Assembly (NCBI GenBank): GCA_002455375.1
Contig: DKKR01000069.1
Location: forward strand, 1-37,069
Direction of reading: 5' to 3'
Source: Bacteroidetes bacterium UBA6661
GTDB lineage: Bacteria > Bacteroidota > Bacteroidia > AKYH767-A > OLB10
DNA: 37,069 nucleotides
The notes under the pieces were generated by a model. The model was not told where the DNA came from. It made no database searches and worked only from the letters and a program-made list of their open reading frames with translations. Of this stretch, positions 18,272 through 26,688 are shown piece after piece. Position numbers and translations under genes: made by a program. The first letter of the stretch is position 1; each line of letters opens with the position of its first letter.

Positions 18272-18279
18272 TATATTTG
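18272..18279 (+). promoter_or_regulatory. Candidate -7 box for the moxR-bat operon
   Basis: TATATTTG is an exact TAnnTTTG match in the 141-base divergent interval between truA and moxR. No convincing TTTG lies at the -33 position, so support is modest. It would give a leader of about 85-90 bases before moxR. Confidence 0.3.
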
Positions 18280-18373
18280 CCGTTTCTATTACTTAACACA
18301 AATTAACAGTCCATTTCACATTCTTTTCACAGCTAAACTTTTAAACTTGCATCGCAAATAATCATCAATATTT

Positions 18374-19360
18374 ATGTTTGACATCAGAGAAATAAATGAA
18401 AAAATCCAACGCGAAAGTGAATTCATAGACCTGTTGCAATTAGAACTGAGTAAGGTAATTGTTGGGCAGAAATACATGGTAGAAAGACTACTCATCGGCT
18501 TACTCTCCAATGGTCACTTATTACTCGAAGGGGTTCCCGGTCTTGCAAAGACATTAGCCATCAAATCACTTGCATCTGCAATTGATGCACGTTTCAGCCG
18601 CATTCAGTTTACTCCTGATTTATTACCTGCCGATTTAGTAGGAACATTAATGTACAATCAGAAAAAAGAAGAGTTTGCTGTGCGCAAAGGACCCATTTTT
18701 GCAAACTTTATATTAGCTGATGAAATAAACCGTGCCCCTGCAAAAGTGCAAAGTGCCTTGCTCGAAGCAATGCAGGAAAAACAAGTCACTATTGGTGATG
18801 AGACATTTAAACTTGAGGAGCCTTTTTTAGTACTTGCAACTCAGAATCCTATTGAGCAGGAAGGAACTTATCCCCTACCGGAAGCACAGTTAGATCGCTT
18901 CATGTTAAAAGTTGTTATCGGATATCCAACAAGAGAGGATGAGAAACTGATTATCCGTCAGAATTTATCACAGGAAAAAACAAACATCACACCTATTATC
19001 CGCACTGCAGATATTCTTAAAGCAAGACAATTGGTTCGCGAAGTTTATATGGATGAAAAAATTGAAAAATATATTATTGATATTGTTTTTGCCACACGTT
19101 TTCCGAATGATAACAAACTAGGAAAGATTGCACAACTCATCAACTACGGAGGATCTCCACGTGCAAGTATCAACCTTGCTCTTGCAGCTAAAACTTATGC
19201 CTTTATAAAACGCAGAGGCTATGTTATTCCTGAAGATGTGCGTGCTATATGTCATGATGTAATGCGCCACCGTATTGGTTTAACTTATGAGGCAGAAGCA
19301 GAAAACTATACAACTGACATGGTGATTAATGAAGTACTTAACGTTGTTGAAGTGCCTTAA
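18374..19360 (+). CDS. moxR: MoxR-family AAA+ ATPase, first gene of the bat operon
   Basis: This 328-residue AAA+ ATPase is thought to act as a chaperone for its partner von Willebrand A proteins. Walker A is GVPGLAKT (53-60) and Walker B is ILADEINRA (about 113-121). The following ALLEAMQEKQVTIGD and LATQNPIEQEGTYPLPEAQLDRF blocks are highly typical of the MoxR family, and the lid domain occupies the last 100 residues. It opens a run of eight plus-strand genes of the Bat cluster, with a 59-base gap to the next. A -7 box candidate lies about 95 bases upstream. Confidence 0.95.
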   Translation: MFDIREINEKIQRESEFIDLLQLELSKVIVGQKYMVERLLIGLLSNGHLLLEGVPGLAKTLAIKSLASAIDARFSRIQFTPDLLPADLVGTLMYNQKKEEFAVRKGPIFANFILADEINRAPAKVQSALLEAMQEKQVTIGDETFKLEEPFLVLATQNPIEQEGTYPLPEAQLDRFMLKVVIGYPTREDEKLIIRQNLSQEKTNITPIIRTADILKARQLVREVYMDEKIEKYIIDIVFATRFPNDNKLGKIAQLINYGGSPRASINLALAAKTYAFIKRRGYVIPEDVRAICHDVMRHRIGLTYEAEAENYTTDMVINEVLNVVEVP

Positions 19361-19419
19361 TAATTTTAAACCTTTCAATAAATTTATTTCAATAGAATCA
19401 ACAAACAATAGCCAAGGCA

Positions 19420-20313
19420 GTGGATGCAACAGAACTGATAAAAAAAGTCCGGAAGATTGAGATTAAAACAAAAGGACTTTCAAACCAGATTTTTTCGGGC
19501 GAATACCATTCGGCTTTTAAAGGTCGTGGTATGGCTTTCAGTGAGGTGAGGGAATATATTCCAGGTGATGATATCCGCTCTATTGACTGGAATGTTACTG
19601 CACGTCTAAATCACCCCTATGTAAAAGTTTTTGAAGAAGAACGCGAATTAAATGTGATGTTGATTGTAGATGTAAGCGCATCAGGAAATTTTGGTACTCA
19701 AAAACAATTTAAGCGTGAGTTGATAGCAGAAATCTGTGCTGTACTTTCTTTCTCTGCAATACAAAACAACGATAAAATAGGTTTGATTTTATTTAGCGAT
19801 AAAATTGAAAAATTTATTCCGCCAAACAAAGGTCGTTCTCACATCTTACGTATCATCCGTGAATTAATCAACTTTGAAGCTGAAAATAAAGGTACATCAA
19901 TAAGTGCCGGGCTTCAGTTTCTGAGTAATGCAATAAAGAAAAAGAGTATTGCATTTTTAATTTCTGACTTTTATGATAGTGCTGTTGGTCAAACCAAAAG
20001 CATGCTTGAAGATTCATTAAAAATTGCAAATCGAAAACATGATTTAGTAGTATTAAAGATAAACGACTTGCGCGAATCAGAATTACCTGACATGGGTTTG
20101 ATAAATATTTATGATGCAGAAACCGGTCGAGAACAACTTATTGACACCTCAAGTGCTGTAGTCAGAAAGAATTATCAGCATCAACGTCAAATGCGTAATC
20201 ATCAAATCAATGGATTGTTAAGCAAGAGTGGCATTGACAAAATAGAATTATTTACAGGGCAGAATTACATTCAGCCATTGATGAAACTTTTTAAGAACAG
20301 GGTTAAAAAATGA
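19420..20313 (+). CDS. DUF58 / von Willebrand A-like protein of the bat operon
   Basis: This 297-residue protein begins with GTG at 19420, which gives the expected N-terminus of the family (VDATELIKKVRKIEIKTKGL). The DUF58 signature EVREYIPGDDIRSIDWNVTAR is at about residues 42-62. It is followed by a VWA-like fold with a DxSxS metal-site motif DVSAS (84-88) and a DFYDS stretch near residue 190. It has no transmembrane helix. Proteins of this kind are encoded next to MoxR and are presumed to be its substrate or adaptor. Its stop overlaps the next start by 4 bases (ATGA), indicating translational coupling. Confidence 0.9.
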   Translation: MDATELIKKVRKIEIKTKGLSNQIFSGEYHSAFKGRGMAFSEVREYIPGDDIRSIDWNVTARLNHPYVKVFEEERELNVMLIVDVSASGNFGTQKQFKRELIAEICAVLSFSAIQNNDKIGLILFSDKIEKFIPPNKGRSHILRIIRELINFEAENKGTSISAGLQFLSNAIKKKSIAFLISDFYDSAVGQTKSMLEDSLKIANRKHDLVVLKINDLRESELPDMGLINIYDAETGREQLIDTSSAVVRKNYQHQRQMRNHQINGLLSKSGIDKIELFTGQNYIQPLMKLFKNRVKK

Positions 20314-21275
20314 AAGCATTAAGTAACGGATTTGCTGCGCTGCTTTTAAGCATACTAATGTACACAAATTGTGTATATGCACAGAATGCAACTGCTGTTC
20401 TTCAACTTGACACCAACAGAATTGTTGCAGGACAACAGATAACAGCTAAGCTCCGTTTTACTGCACCTGCAGATTATCAATCTAAATGGGTGGCCATTCC
20501 GGATACATTTAATGGCATTGATGTTATTTCACGCTCACCAATTGACACCTTACCTTCCGCCAACAAAAGCCTGATTACACGTGAACAAAAATTCACACTT
20601 ACTGCTTTTGATTCAGGTTTTTTTGTCATAACTCCTTTTGTATTCAATTATACAAAACCTGGTGATACCACAAACTATACCGTAGAAACACAAGCACAAT
20701 TGCTGACATCAAATCTGATGCCTGTTGACACCACCAAAGCCATTCATGATATTAAAGGGCCAATGAATGTTGGAATAACATGGCAAGAAATAGTAATGTA
20801 TGCCTCAGTAATACTTTTATTAATTGCAATAATCTGGTATGTTGTTTATCGCCTGAGAAAGAAAAAACCACAGATAGTTATAAAAGCACCTGAGGCTCCA
20901 AAACGGCCTGCTCATGAAATTGCTATCGAACAATTGGAGCATCTTCAGCAAGAAAAATTATGGCAACAAGGCGATTTTAAGATGTATTATACACATCTTT
21001 CGGACATAATGAGAGCATACATCAGCAACCGCTGGAATTTTGATGCTATGGAAAGTACAACTGATGAGATAATGCACAGTAACACCGCCTTACAATTAAG
21101 TGCTGATAATTTTAACAGATTGAAAAACACATTAACGCTAAGTGATCTGGCAAAATTTGCAAAATACACACCATTAAGCAATGAAAATGAACAAGCAATG
21201 ACAGATGCTTTCATATTTGTAAACGAAACCAAGGTTGTTCCAACCGTGAAACCACAAGAACAGGTTAAGTCATAA
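20310..21275 (+). CDS. Bat-operon membrane protein, BatD-like layout
   Basis: This 321-residue protein has a signal peptide (N-terminal 24 residues, ending VYAQ) and an extracytoplasmic beta-rich region of about 130 residues (TAVLQLDTNRIVAGQQITAK onward, reminiscent of BatD N-terminal repeats). One transmembrane helix (EIVMYASVILLLIAIIWYVV, about 159-178) follows, and then a basic linker and a helical cytoplasmic domain of about 110 residues. The layout equals a shortened BatD. Similar genes sit between DUF58 and batA in other Bacteroidota. It is flanked by a 4-base overlap upstream and 3 bases before batA. The function is unknown beyond membership of the envelope complex. Confidence 0.75.
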   Translation: MKALSNGFAALLLSILMYTNCVYAQNATAVLQLDTNRIVAGQQITAKLRFTAPADYQSKWVAIPDTFNGIDVISRSPIDTLPSANKSLITREQKFTLTAFDSGFFVITPFVFNYTKPGDTTNYTVETQAQLLTSNLMPVDTTKAIHDIKGPMNVGITWQEIVMYASVILLLIAIIWYVVYRLRKKKPQIVIKAPEAPKRPAHEIAIEQLEHLQQEKLWQQGDFKMYYTHLSDIMRAYISNRWNFDAMESTTDEIMHSNTALQLSADNFNRLKNTLTLSDLAKFAKYTPLSNENEQAMTDAFIFVNETKVVPTVKPQEQVKS

Positions 21276-21278
21276 AGC

Positions 21279-22280
21279 ATGAGTTTATTTGATAACATAC
21301 AATTTGCCTATCCTCAGTTTTTCTGGTTGCTGTTGCTGATTCCGGCAATGCTGTTGTGGCAATGGAAAGTTGCTTCTGCTAAAAAAGTCAGACTTAAACT
21401 TTCTTCTGATGATGGTTTTCAGAATTATCAACCAAGCTTCAGACAAAGCTTAGTGTTCATGCCGTTTTTATTCCGACTACTAAGTGTAATCTGCATTATT
21501 ATTGCGCTTGCACGCCCACAATCATCATCACAGGCACAGCAGGTTTCAACAGAAGGCATATCAATTGTATTGGCAATGGACATATCAGGAAGTATGCTTG
21601 CAGAAGATTTTAAACCCAACCGAATAGAAGCTGCAAAAAAAGTTGCCATAGACTTTATTGATCACCGTCCCAATGATTTAATTGGTTTGGTAATTTTTAG
21701 CGGAGAAAGTTTCACTCAGTGCCCGTTAACTTCAGACCATGCAGTATTAAAAAACCTGATGTCGAAAATTGAAAGTGGTATGTTGACCGATGGCACTGCT
21801 ATTGGAGAAGGATTGGCAACAGCTGTGAATCGTCTGAAAGATGCTAAGACAAAAAGTAAAGTAATTATTCTTCTTACAGACGGTGTAAATAATGCCGGAG
21901 CAATTGCACCATTAACAGCCGGTGAAATAGCCAAAACTTTTGGCATTAGAGTTTATACCATCGGTGTCGGCACTGTTGGTATGGCACCCTACCCATTTAA
22001 GACAGTATTTGGAATTCAATATCAGAATGTACCTGTGCAGATTGATGAGGAAATCTGTAAACAAATTTCTGATGCAACGGATGGAAAGTATTTCCGTGCA
22101 ACAAACAATAAATCTTTAAAAGAAATATATTCTGAAATTGATAAACTGGAAAAAACGAAAGTTGAAGTAACTGAGTTCAGACGCCACAGTGAAGAGTATT
22201 TTAATTATGCACTTGCGGCAGGAATATTTTTTGCATTAGAACTACTGTTAAAATACACCTGGTTAAGAAAACTTACATAA
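21279..22280 (+). CDS. batA: BatA: membrane-anchored von Willebrand A protein
   Basis: This 333-residue protein has two N-terminal transmembrane helices (about residues 11-28 and 60-78) and a VWA domain (about 90-290). The metal-ion-dependent adhesion site is complete: DISGS at 101-105, a downstream Thr in the MLTDGTAIGEGL block and Asp in LLTDGVNNAG. A last hydrophobic helix (about 309-326) ends the chain. BatA is part of the aerotolerance cluster first described in Bacteroides fragilis; its mechanism is unsettled. batB follows after 22 bases. Confidence 0.93.
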   Translation: MSLFDNIQFAYPQFFWLLLLIPAMLLWQWKVASAKKVRLKLSSDDGFQNYQPSFRQSLVFMPFLFRLLSVICIIIALARPQSSSQAQQVSTEGISIVLAMDISGSMLAEDFKPNRIEAAKKVAIDFIDHRPNDLIGLVIFSGESFTQCPLTSDHAVLKNLMSKIESGMLTDGTAIGEGLATAVNRLKDAKTKSKVIILLTDGVNNAGAIAPLTAGEIAKTFGIRVYTIGVGTVGMAPYPFKTVFGIQYQNVPVQIDEEICKQISDATDGKYFRATNNKSLKEIYSEIDKLEKTKVEVTEFRRHSEEYFNYALAAGIFFALELLLKYTWLRKLT

Positions 22281-22302
22281 AAGAAAAAGCAAAAGCGTAA
22301 AA

Positions 22303-23355
22303 ATGTTCCGATTCTCACATAGTCTTATTTTATATGGTCTGGCTTTGATACCGCTATTTATCATTCTATATATAAGCTTAATCAGCTGGCGAAAAAAATC
22401 ACTGAAGAAATTTGGTGATATACATTTAGTCAGATACCTCACTCCCGGGAAAGCATATACCAAACCACTTATAAAATTTATTTTACTAATGACGGCTTTT
22501 CTGTTTCTGGTAATTGGAATTGCAGGTCCGCAGGTAGGAACCAAATTAGAAACAGTTAAACGCAAAGGTGTTGATGTCATCATTGCACTTGATGTGAGTA
22601 ACAGTATGAATGCCGAGGACATTAAACCAAGTCGCCTGGAGCGTGCCAAGCAATCAATTTCACGGTTAATTGATCAAATGCAAGGTGACAGAATCGGGTT
22701 AATCGTCTTTGCAGGTGAAGCTTATACACAACTGCCTATCACCACAGACTATGGTGCTGCAAAATTGTTTCTTTCAACAGTTAATACCAACATTGTTCCA
22801 ACACAGGGAACTGCCATTGGAAAGGCTATTGACTTAGCTGTTTCATCTTTCGGCAATGAAGATTCTTCGAAAAAAAACAAAGCAATCATTGTGATTACTG
22901 ATGGAGAAAATCATGAGGATGATGCAGTTGCTGCAGCCAAAGAAGCTTATAAAAACAACATCACCATTCATACCATTGGAATGGGCTCCATTAATGGTGC
23001 TCCTATTCCGGTTTACACTAATGGGCAGCGCACAGGTTTTATGCAGGACAAGAATGGGCAGACTGTAATTACAAAAATTGATGAGCACACATTAGCTGAA
23101 ATTGCACAAGCCGGAAACGGTAAATTTATCAGAGCAACAAATAGTGATGATGGGCTTAGTATTATAATGAAAGAAATCAATGCTATGCAAAAAAACGAAT
23201 TTGGCAGTAAGATGTTTACAGACTATGCAGACCAATTTCAATATCTTTTGGGTGTAGCATTATTATTTCTTATCTTAGAGTTTCTGATTTCAGAAAAACG
23301 AAGCAGATGGATGGAAGAATTAAATTTATTTGGCGATGGTGATGAAAAAAAGTAA
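22303..23355 (+). CDS. batB: BatB: membrane-anchored von Willebrand A protein
   Basis: This 350-residue paralogue of BatA has the same topology: two N-terminal helices (about residues 8-28 and 56-76), a VWA domain (about 88-300) and a C-terminal helix (about 312-328). The adhesion-site motif is DVSNS (97-101), followed by AEDIKPSRLERAK, which is very similar to the AEDFKPNRIEAAK of BatA, and by ITDGENHEDDA. BatA and BatB are thought to interact. The last 14 bases overlap the batC start in another frame. Confidence 0.93.
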   Translation: MFRFSHSLILYGLALIPLFIILYISLISWRKKSLKKFGDIHLVRYLTPGKAYTKPLIKFILLMTAFLFLVIGIAGPQVGTKLETVKRKGVDVIIALDVSNSMNAEDIKPSRLERAKQSISRLIDQMQGDRIGLIVFAGEAYTQLPITTDYGAAKLFLSTVNTNIVPTQGTAIGKAIDLAVSSFGNEDSSKKNKAIIVITDGENHEDDAVAAAKEAYKNNITIHTIGMGSINGAPIPVYTNGQRTGFMQDKNGQTVITKIDEHTLAEIAQAGNGKFIRATNSDDGLSIIMKEINAMQKNEFGSKMFTDYADQFQYLLGVALLFLILEFLISEKRSRWMEELNLFGDGDEKK

Positions 23356-24058
23356 TATTCTTTTCTTATTTTTTATTTCCATGAGTTTTGTAGCTCTTGC
23401 ACAGAATGAAAAACCATTGGTGCGTGAGGGTAATAAAGAATATAAGAATGGCAAATTTGATCAGGCAGAATCAAGCTATCGAAAAGCAATAGAAAAAAAC
23501 GGCAGTAGTGTAGAAGGTCGTTACAATTTAGGCAATGCACTTTATAAACAAAATAAATATGATGAAGCTGCCGGAGTATATCAAAATCTGAACAACGAAA
23601 AACTTTCTACTGATGTAAAAGCAAAATCGCTCTACAATCTTGGTAATACATTAATGAAATCTGAAAAATATCAGGAAGGGGCAAATGCTTATAAAGAAGC
23701 TTTAAAACTTAGTCCTAATGACAAAGATGCCTTATATAACTATTCTTATGCTTTAGCCAAACTAAAGCAGCAACAGCAGCAGCAAAAACAAAATCAGGAT
23801 AACAAAAAAGATCAAAAGAACCAACAGAAAAATCAACAGGATAAGCAGCAACAAAAACAAGATCAACAAAAGCAGGATCAGAAAAAAGAACAAGATCAAC
23901 AAAAGCAAGATCAGAAAAAGGAACAAGCACAGCAACCGAAAATTTCTAAAGAAGATGCAGAACGTATGCTTGAAGCACTAAAAAATGATGAAATGAATTT
24001 GCAGAAGAAATTAGCTAAGAAAGAAGGCACAAGAGTTAATATTGAAAAGCAATGGTAG
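23342..24058 (+). CDS. batC: BatC: exported TPR protein with Gln/Lys-rich tail
   Basis: This 238-residue protein starts at ATG 23342 inside the batB 3' end. A TTG at 23330 is also in frame but would add residues before a normal signal peptide. After the signal peptide (ending SFVALAQ), three tetratricopeptide-like repeats (about residues 25-130) contain EGRYNLGNALYKQNKYDEAA and YQEGANAYKEALKLSPNDKD. Then comes a low-complexity tract of about 60 residues made almost only of Gln, Lys, Asp, Asn and Glu, probably disordered or coiled coil, and a short acidic/basic end. The tract contains a recent 33-base tandem duplication (23858-23923). The stop overlaps batD by 7 bases. Confidence 0.9.
   Translation: MKKSNILFLFFISMSFVALAQNEKPLVREGNKEYKNGKFDQAESSYRKAIEKNGSSVEGRYNLGNALYKQNKYDEAAGVYQNLNNEKLSTDVKAKSLYNLGNTLMKSEKYQEGANAYKEALKLSPNDKDALYNYSYALAKLKQQQQQQKQNQDNKKDQKNQQKNQQDKQQQKQDQQKQDQKKEQDQQKQDQKKEQAQQPKISKEDAERMLEALKNDEMNLQKKLAKKEGTRVNIEKQW
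23858..23923 (+). repeat. 33-base tandem duplication within batC
   Basis: Two adjacent 33-base units (23858-23890 and 23891-23923) differ at only two positions. Each encodes QDQQKQDQKKE. The copy number is a multiple of three, so the reading frame is kept. It lies in the disordered tail of BatC and is likely to vary in length between strains. Confidence 0.9.
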
Positions 24059-25923
24059 AAATAGTTTTGAAAACAAAACGAAAGCCATTTATTGCAGGCT
24101 TAGCACTTTTATTGATGTTTTTAACAACAATAACAACTCCTGTTTTTGCTGCAGAAATAACTTTTATAGCTTCCGTAAACAAGAACCCTGTTAGCACCAA
24201 TGAGCAATTCAGTATAACCTTTACTTTAAACACACAGGGCAGCAATTTTCAGGCACCAACTTTCAGAGATTTCAATGTATTAAGCGGTCCTAATCAAAGC
24301 ACAAGCATGCAATTTATAAACGGGAACATGTCGCAGTCCGTTTCATACACCTATTATCTCACAGCCAACAATGAGGGGACTTTTCGAATTGAACCTGCTA
24401 CGGTAAATGTCAATGGAGGAAAAGTAAAATCTAATACACTTACAATTAATGTTGTTAAAGGTCAAAAAGCACAATCAGGTTCGCAACAGCAAAAAAGTAA
24501 TGATGCTGATGCAGGTATTAGTAGTAACAGTGTCTTTTTAAGAGTTAGTGTAAACAAATCATCTGTTTATCGAGGAGAAGCTTTGTTAGCAACTTATAAA
24601 CTATACACTAAAGTCAATTTGGTTAACTACAGCATTGATAAATTGCCTGCACTAAATGGATTCTGGTCGCAGGAATTAAAAATGCCGCAGCAATTAGAAC
24701 TAACCACTGAAAATTACAATGGTGAAATGTACAGAGTTGGTATAGTTAAAAAAGTATTGTTGTTTCCACAGCAATCAGGCACATTAACCATTGAGCCTAT
24801 GGAAGGCAGTTGCATTGCACGTATTCAAACACAACGTAAGCGCTCCAATAACCCATTCGACATTTTTAACGATCCATTTTTTAATGACCCGTTTTTCGGC
24901 TCGGCACAAGATGTAAAAGTTAATGTTAAAAGCTTACCGGTAAAAATAACAGTCAAAGATCTTCCTCAGGAAAATGACAATGCATTTAAAGGTGCAGTTG
25001 GAACTTTTAATCTTCAGGCTACAACAGATAATGATAAAGTTAAAGCTAATGATGCTATTAATCTTAAAATAAAAATATCCGGCAAAGGAAATTTAAAACT
25101 AATTGATGCACCGGAAGTTGAAGTGCCAACAGATTTTGAAAAATACGATCCGAAAGTCAGTGACAACACCACCATTTCAGAAAGCGGTGTTTCAGGAAGT
25201 AAAACTTTTGAATATTTATTGATACCACGTCATGAAGGTGAATATACTATTGACCCAATAAAATTCACCTACTTCGACCTTGATAAAAAGCAGTATGTAC
25301 AGTTACATTCATCGGAGTTTAGAGTTACAGTTAAAGGTATTTCGGGAGATGCAAGTGCTGCACAATCAGTAGCGACATCACAAAATAAAACAGACATTAA
25401 GCTACTCGGTAAAGATATTTCATTCATTAAAACCGGAAAATTAATAACCAAACCTGCAACAACATTTTATCAAAGTGGTTTTTATTATTTATTGATAGTA
25501 ATTCCATTTCTATCATTGATTATACTGATATTTTATATCAGGAAAAGGAATAAACTTGCCGGTGATGCAGAATATATGCGCAGCAGTAGAGCTACGAAAA
25601 TGGCTCATAAACGATTGTCTGTTGCAAAAAAAATGATTGACGCCAAGAAAGATGACTCTTTTTACGAAGAAATATCAAAAGCCTTATATGGATATGCTTC
25701 TGACAAACTTAACATTAATTTTTCTGAGATGACAAAAGAAAATCTAAGACAGAAATTAATCGCCAGAAATATACCGGATGCATTAACTGAAAGAATCATT
25801 ACAACAATTGACTTGTGTGAACTTGCTCGATATTCGCCACAAACGCAAAACAACAACACACAAAGTATTTACACCGAAACAGTTGCTCTCATTACGGAAC
25901 TTGAAAATCATTTAAACAAATAA
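24052..25923 (+). CDS. batD: BatD: large membrane-anchored protein of the bat operon
   Basis: This 623-residue protein has a signal peptide (hydrophobic FIAGLALLLMFLTTITTPVF, ending AA) and several extracytoplasmic Ig-like beta modules (about residues 30-460). One transmembrane helix (about 475-495, YYLLIVIPFLSLIILIFYI) and a cytoplasmic helical domain (about 500-623) follow. Family hallmarks are ITFIASVNKNPVSTNEQFSI near the N-terminus, SVSYTYYLTANNEGTFRIEP, and the aromatic FDIFNDPFFNDPFFG segment near residue 275. The start ATG overlaps the batC stop by 7 bases, and batE begins 3 bases after its end. Confidence 0.92.
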   Translation: MVEIVLKTKRKPFIAGLALLLMFLTTITTPVFAAEITFIASVNKNPVSTNEQFSITFTLNTQGSNFQAPTFRDFNVLSGPNQSTSMQFINGNMSQSVSYTYYLTANNEGTFRIEPATVNVNGGKVKSNTLTINVVKGQKAQSGSQQQKSNDADAGISSNSVFLRVSVNKSSVYRGEALLATYKLYTKVNLVNYSIDKLPALNGFWSQELKMPQQLELTTENYNGEMYRVGIVKKVLLFPQQSGTLTIEPMEGSCIARIQTQRKRSNNPFDIFNDPFFNDPFFGSAQDVKVNVKSLPVKITVKDLPQENDNAFKGAVGTFNLQATTDNDKVKANDAINLKIKISGKGNLKLIDAPEVEVPTDFEKYDPKVSDNTTISESGVSGSKTFEYLLIPRHEGEYTIDPIKFTYFDLDKKQYVQLHSSEFRVTVKGISGDASAAQSVATSQNKTDIKLLGKDISFIKTGKLITKPATTFYQSGFYYLLIVIPFLSLIILIFYIRKRNKLAGDAEYMRSSRATKMAHKRLSVAKKMIDAKKDDSFYEEISKALYGYASDKLNINFSEMTKENLRQKLIARNIPDALTERIITTIDLCELARYSPQTQNNNTQSIYTETVALITELENHLNK

Positions 25924-25926
25924 ACT

Positions 25927-26688
25927 ATGAAAGCAAGATATATATTTATACTACTTTGTCTTTTGCTTTCGCACAATATTTTTGCTGACTCGAAAGATGA
26001 TTTATTATTCACTGAAGCCAACAATCTGTATTTAAAACAAAGCTACTTCCAGGCTATTGAAAAATATGAACAATTAATTTCAGACAACATAATTTCATTT
26101 GAAGTTTATTACAATCTGGGAAACGCATATTATAAAACAGGCAATTACACAAAAGCAATTTTAAATTACGAAAGAGCAAAAAAAATTAAACCTGACGATG
26201 CTGATGTAACCCTGAACTTAGCTATTGCCAATCAAAAAACAATTGACAAAATTGAGCCAACTCCAAAAGTATTCTACAATCAGTGGTGGGACAATTACCT
26301 TGCCTCCTCCACTGCAGACACATCTGCTGTCATTATGTTAGTTTTTCTTTGGCTTTTTATAGCAACAATAGCCATCATGATAGTAATTAAAAATGCTTCA
26401 CTGAAAAAATTATGTTTTATCATCAGTTTAATTCTGGCATGCTGTACAATATTTTTCTTTATCACATCACAAACACGCCAAAGTATAAACGACTCATCAG
26501 TAGAGGCTTTAATTATCAGTCAAAGTGCCTATATTAAAAGCGCTCCTGATGATAAAGGCACCAACCTGTTTCAATTACATGAAGGAACTAAAATTAATAT
26601 TGTTGATGAATTGGGTAATTGGAAAAAAATAAAAATCCCCAATGGAAATGTTGGCTGGATTAAATCTAAAGATCTGGAAACAATTTAA
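25927..26688 (+). CDS. batE: BatE: TPR and SH3-domain membrane protein
   Basis: This 253-residue protein has a signal peptide (ending NIFA). Two TPR repeats follow (about residues 27-95, with VYYNLGNAYYKTGNYTKAIL and NYERAKKIKPDDADV), then two transmembrane helices (about 136-155 and 162-180) and a C-terminal bacterial SH3 domain (about 195-253, ending GNVGWIKSKDL). This domain order is that of BatE. It is the last gene of the operon. Its TAA is directly followed by the stop of the convergent amidotransferase gene, with no intergenic base, so no terminator separates the two transcripts. Confidence 0.92.
   Translation: MKARYIFILLCLLLSHNIFADSKDDLLFTEANNLYLKQSYFQAIEKYEQLISDNIISFEVYYNLGNAYYKTGNYTKAILNYERAKKIKPDDADVTLNLAIANQKTIDKIEPTPKVFYNQWWDNYLASSTADTSAVIMLVFLWLFIATIAIMIVIKNASLKKLCFIISLILACCTIFFFITSQTRQSINDSSVEALIISQSAYIKSAPDDKGTNLFQLHEGTKINIVDELGNWKKIKIPNGNVGWIKSKDLETI

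Noticed and set aside
23760..23935. Short-repeat array such as CRISPR in batC
   Set aside because: The repeats are CAA/AAG codons of a Gln/Lys-rich coding tail with no spacers; only a two-unit tandem duplication is real.
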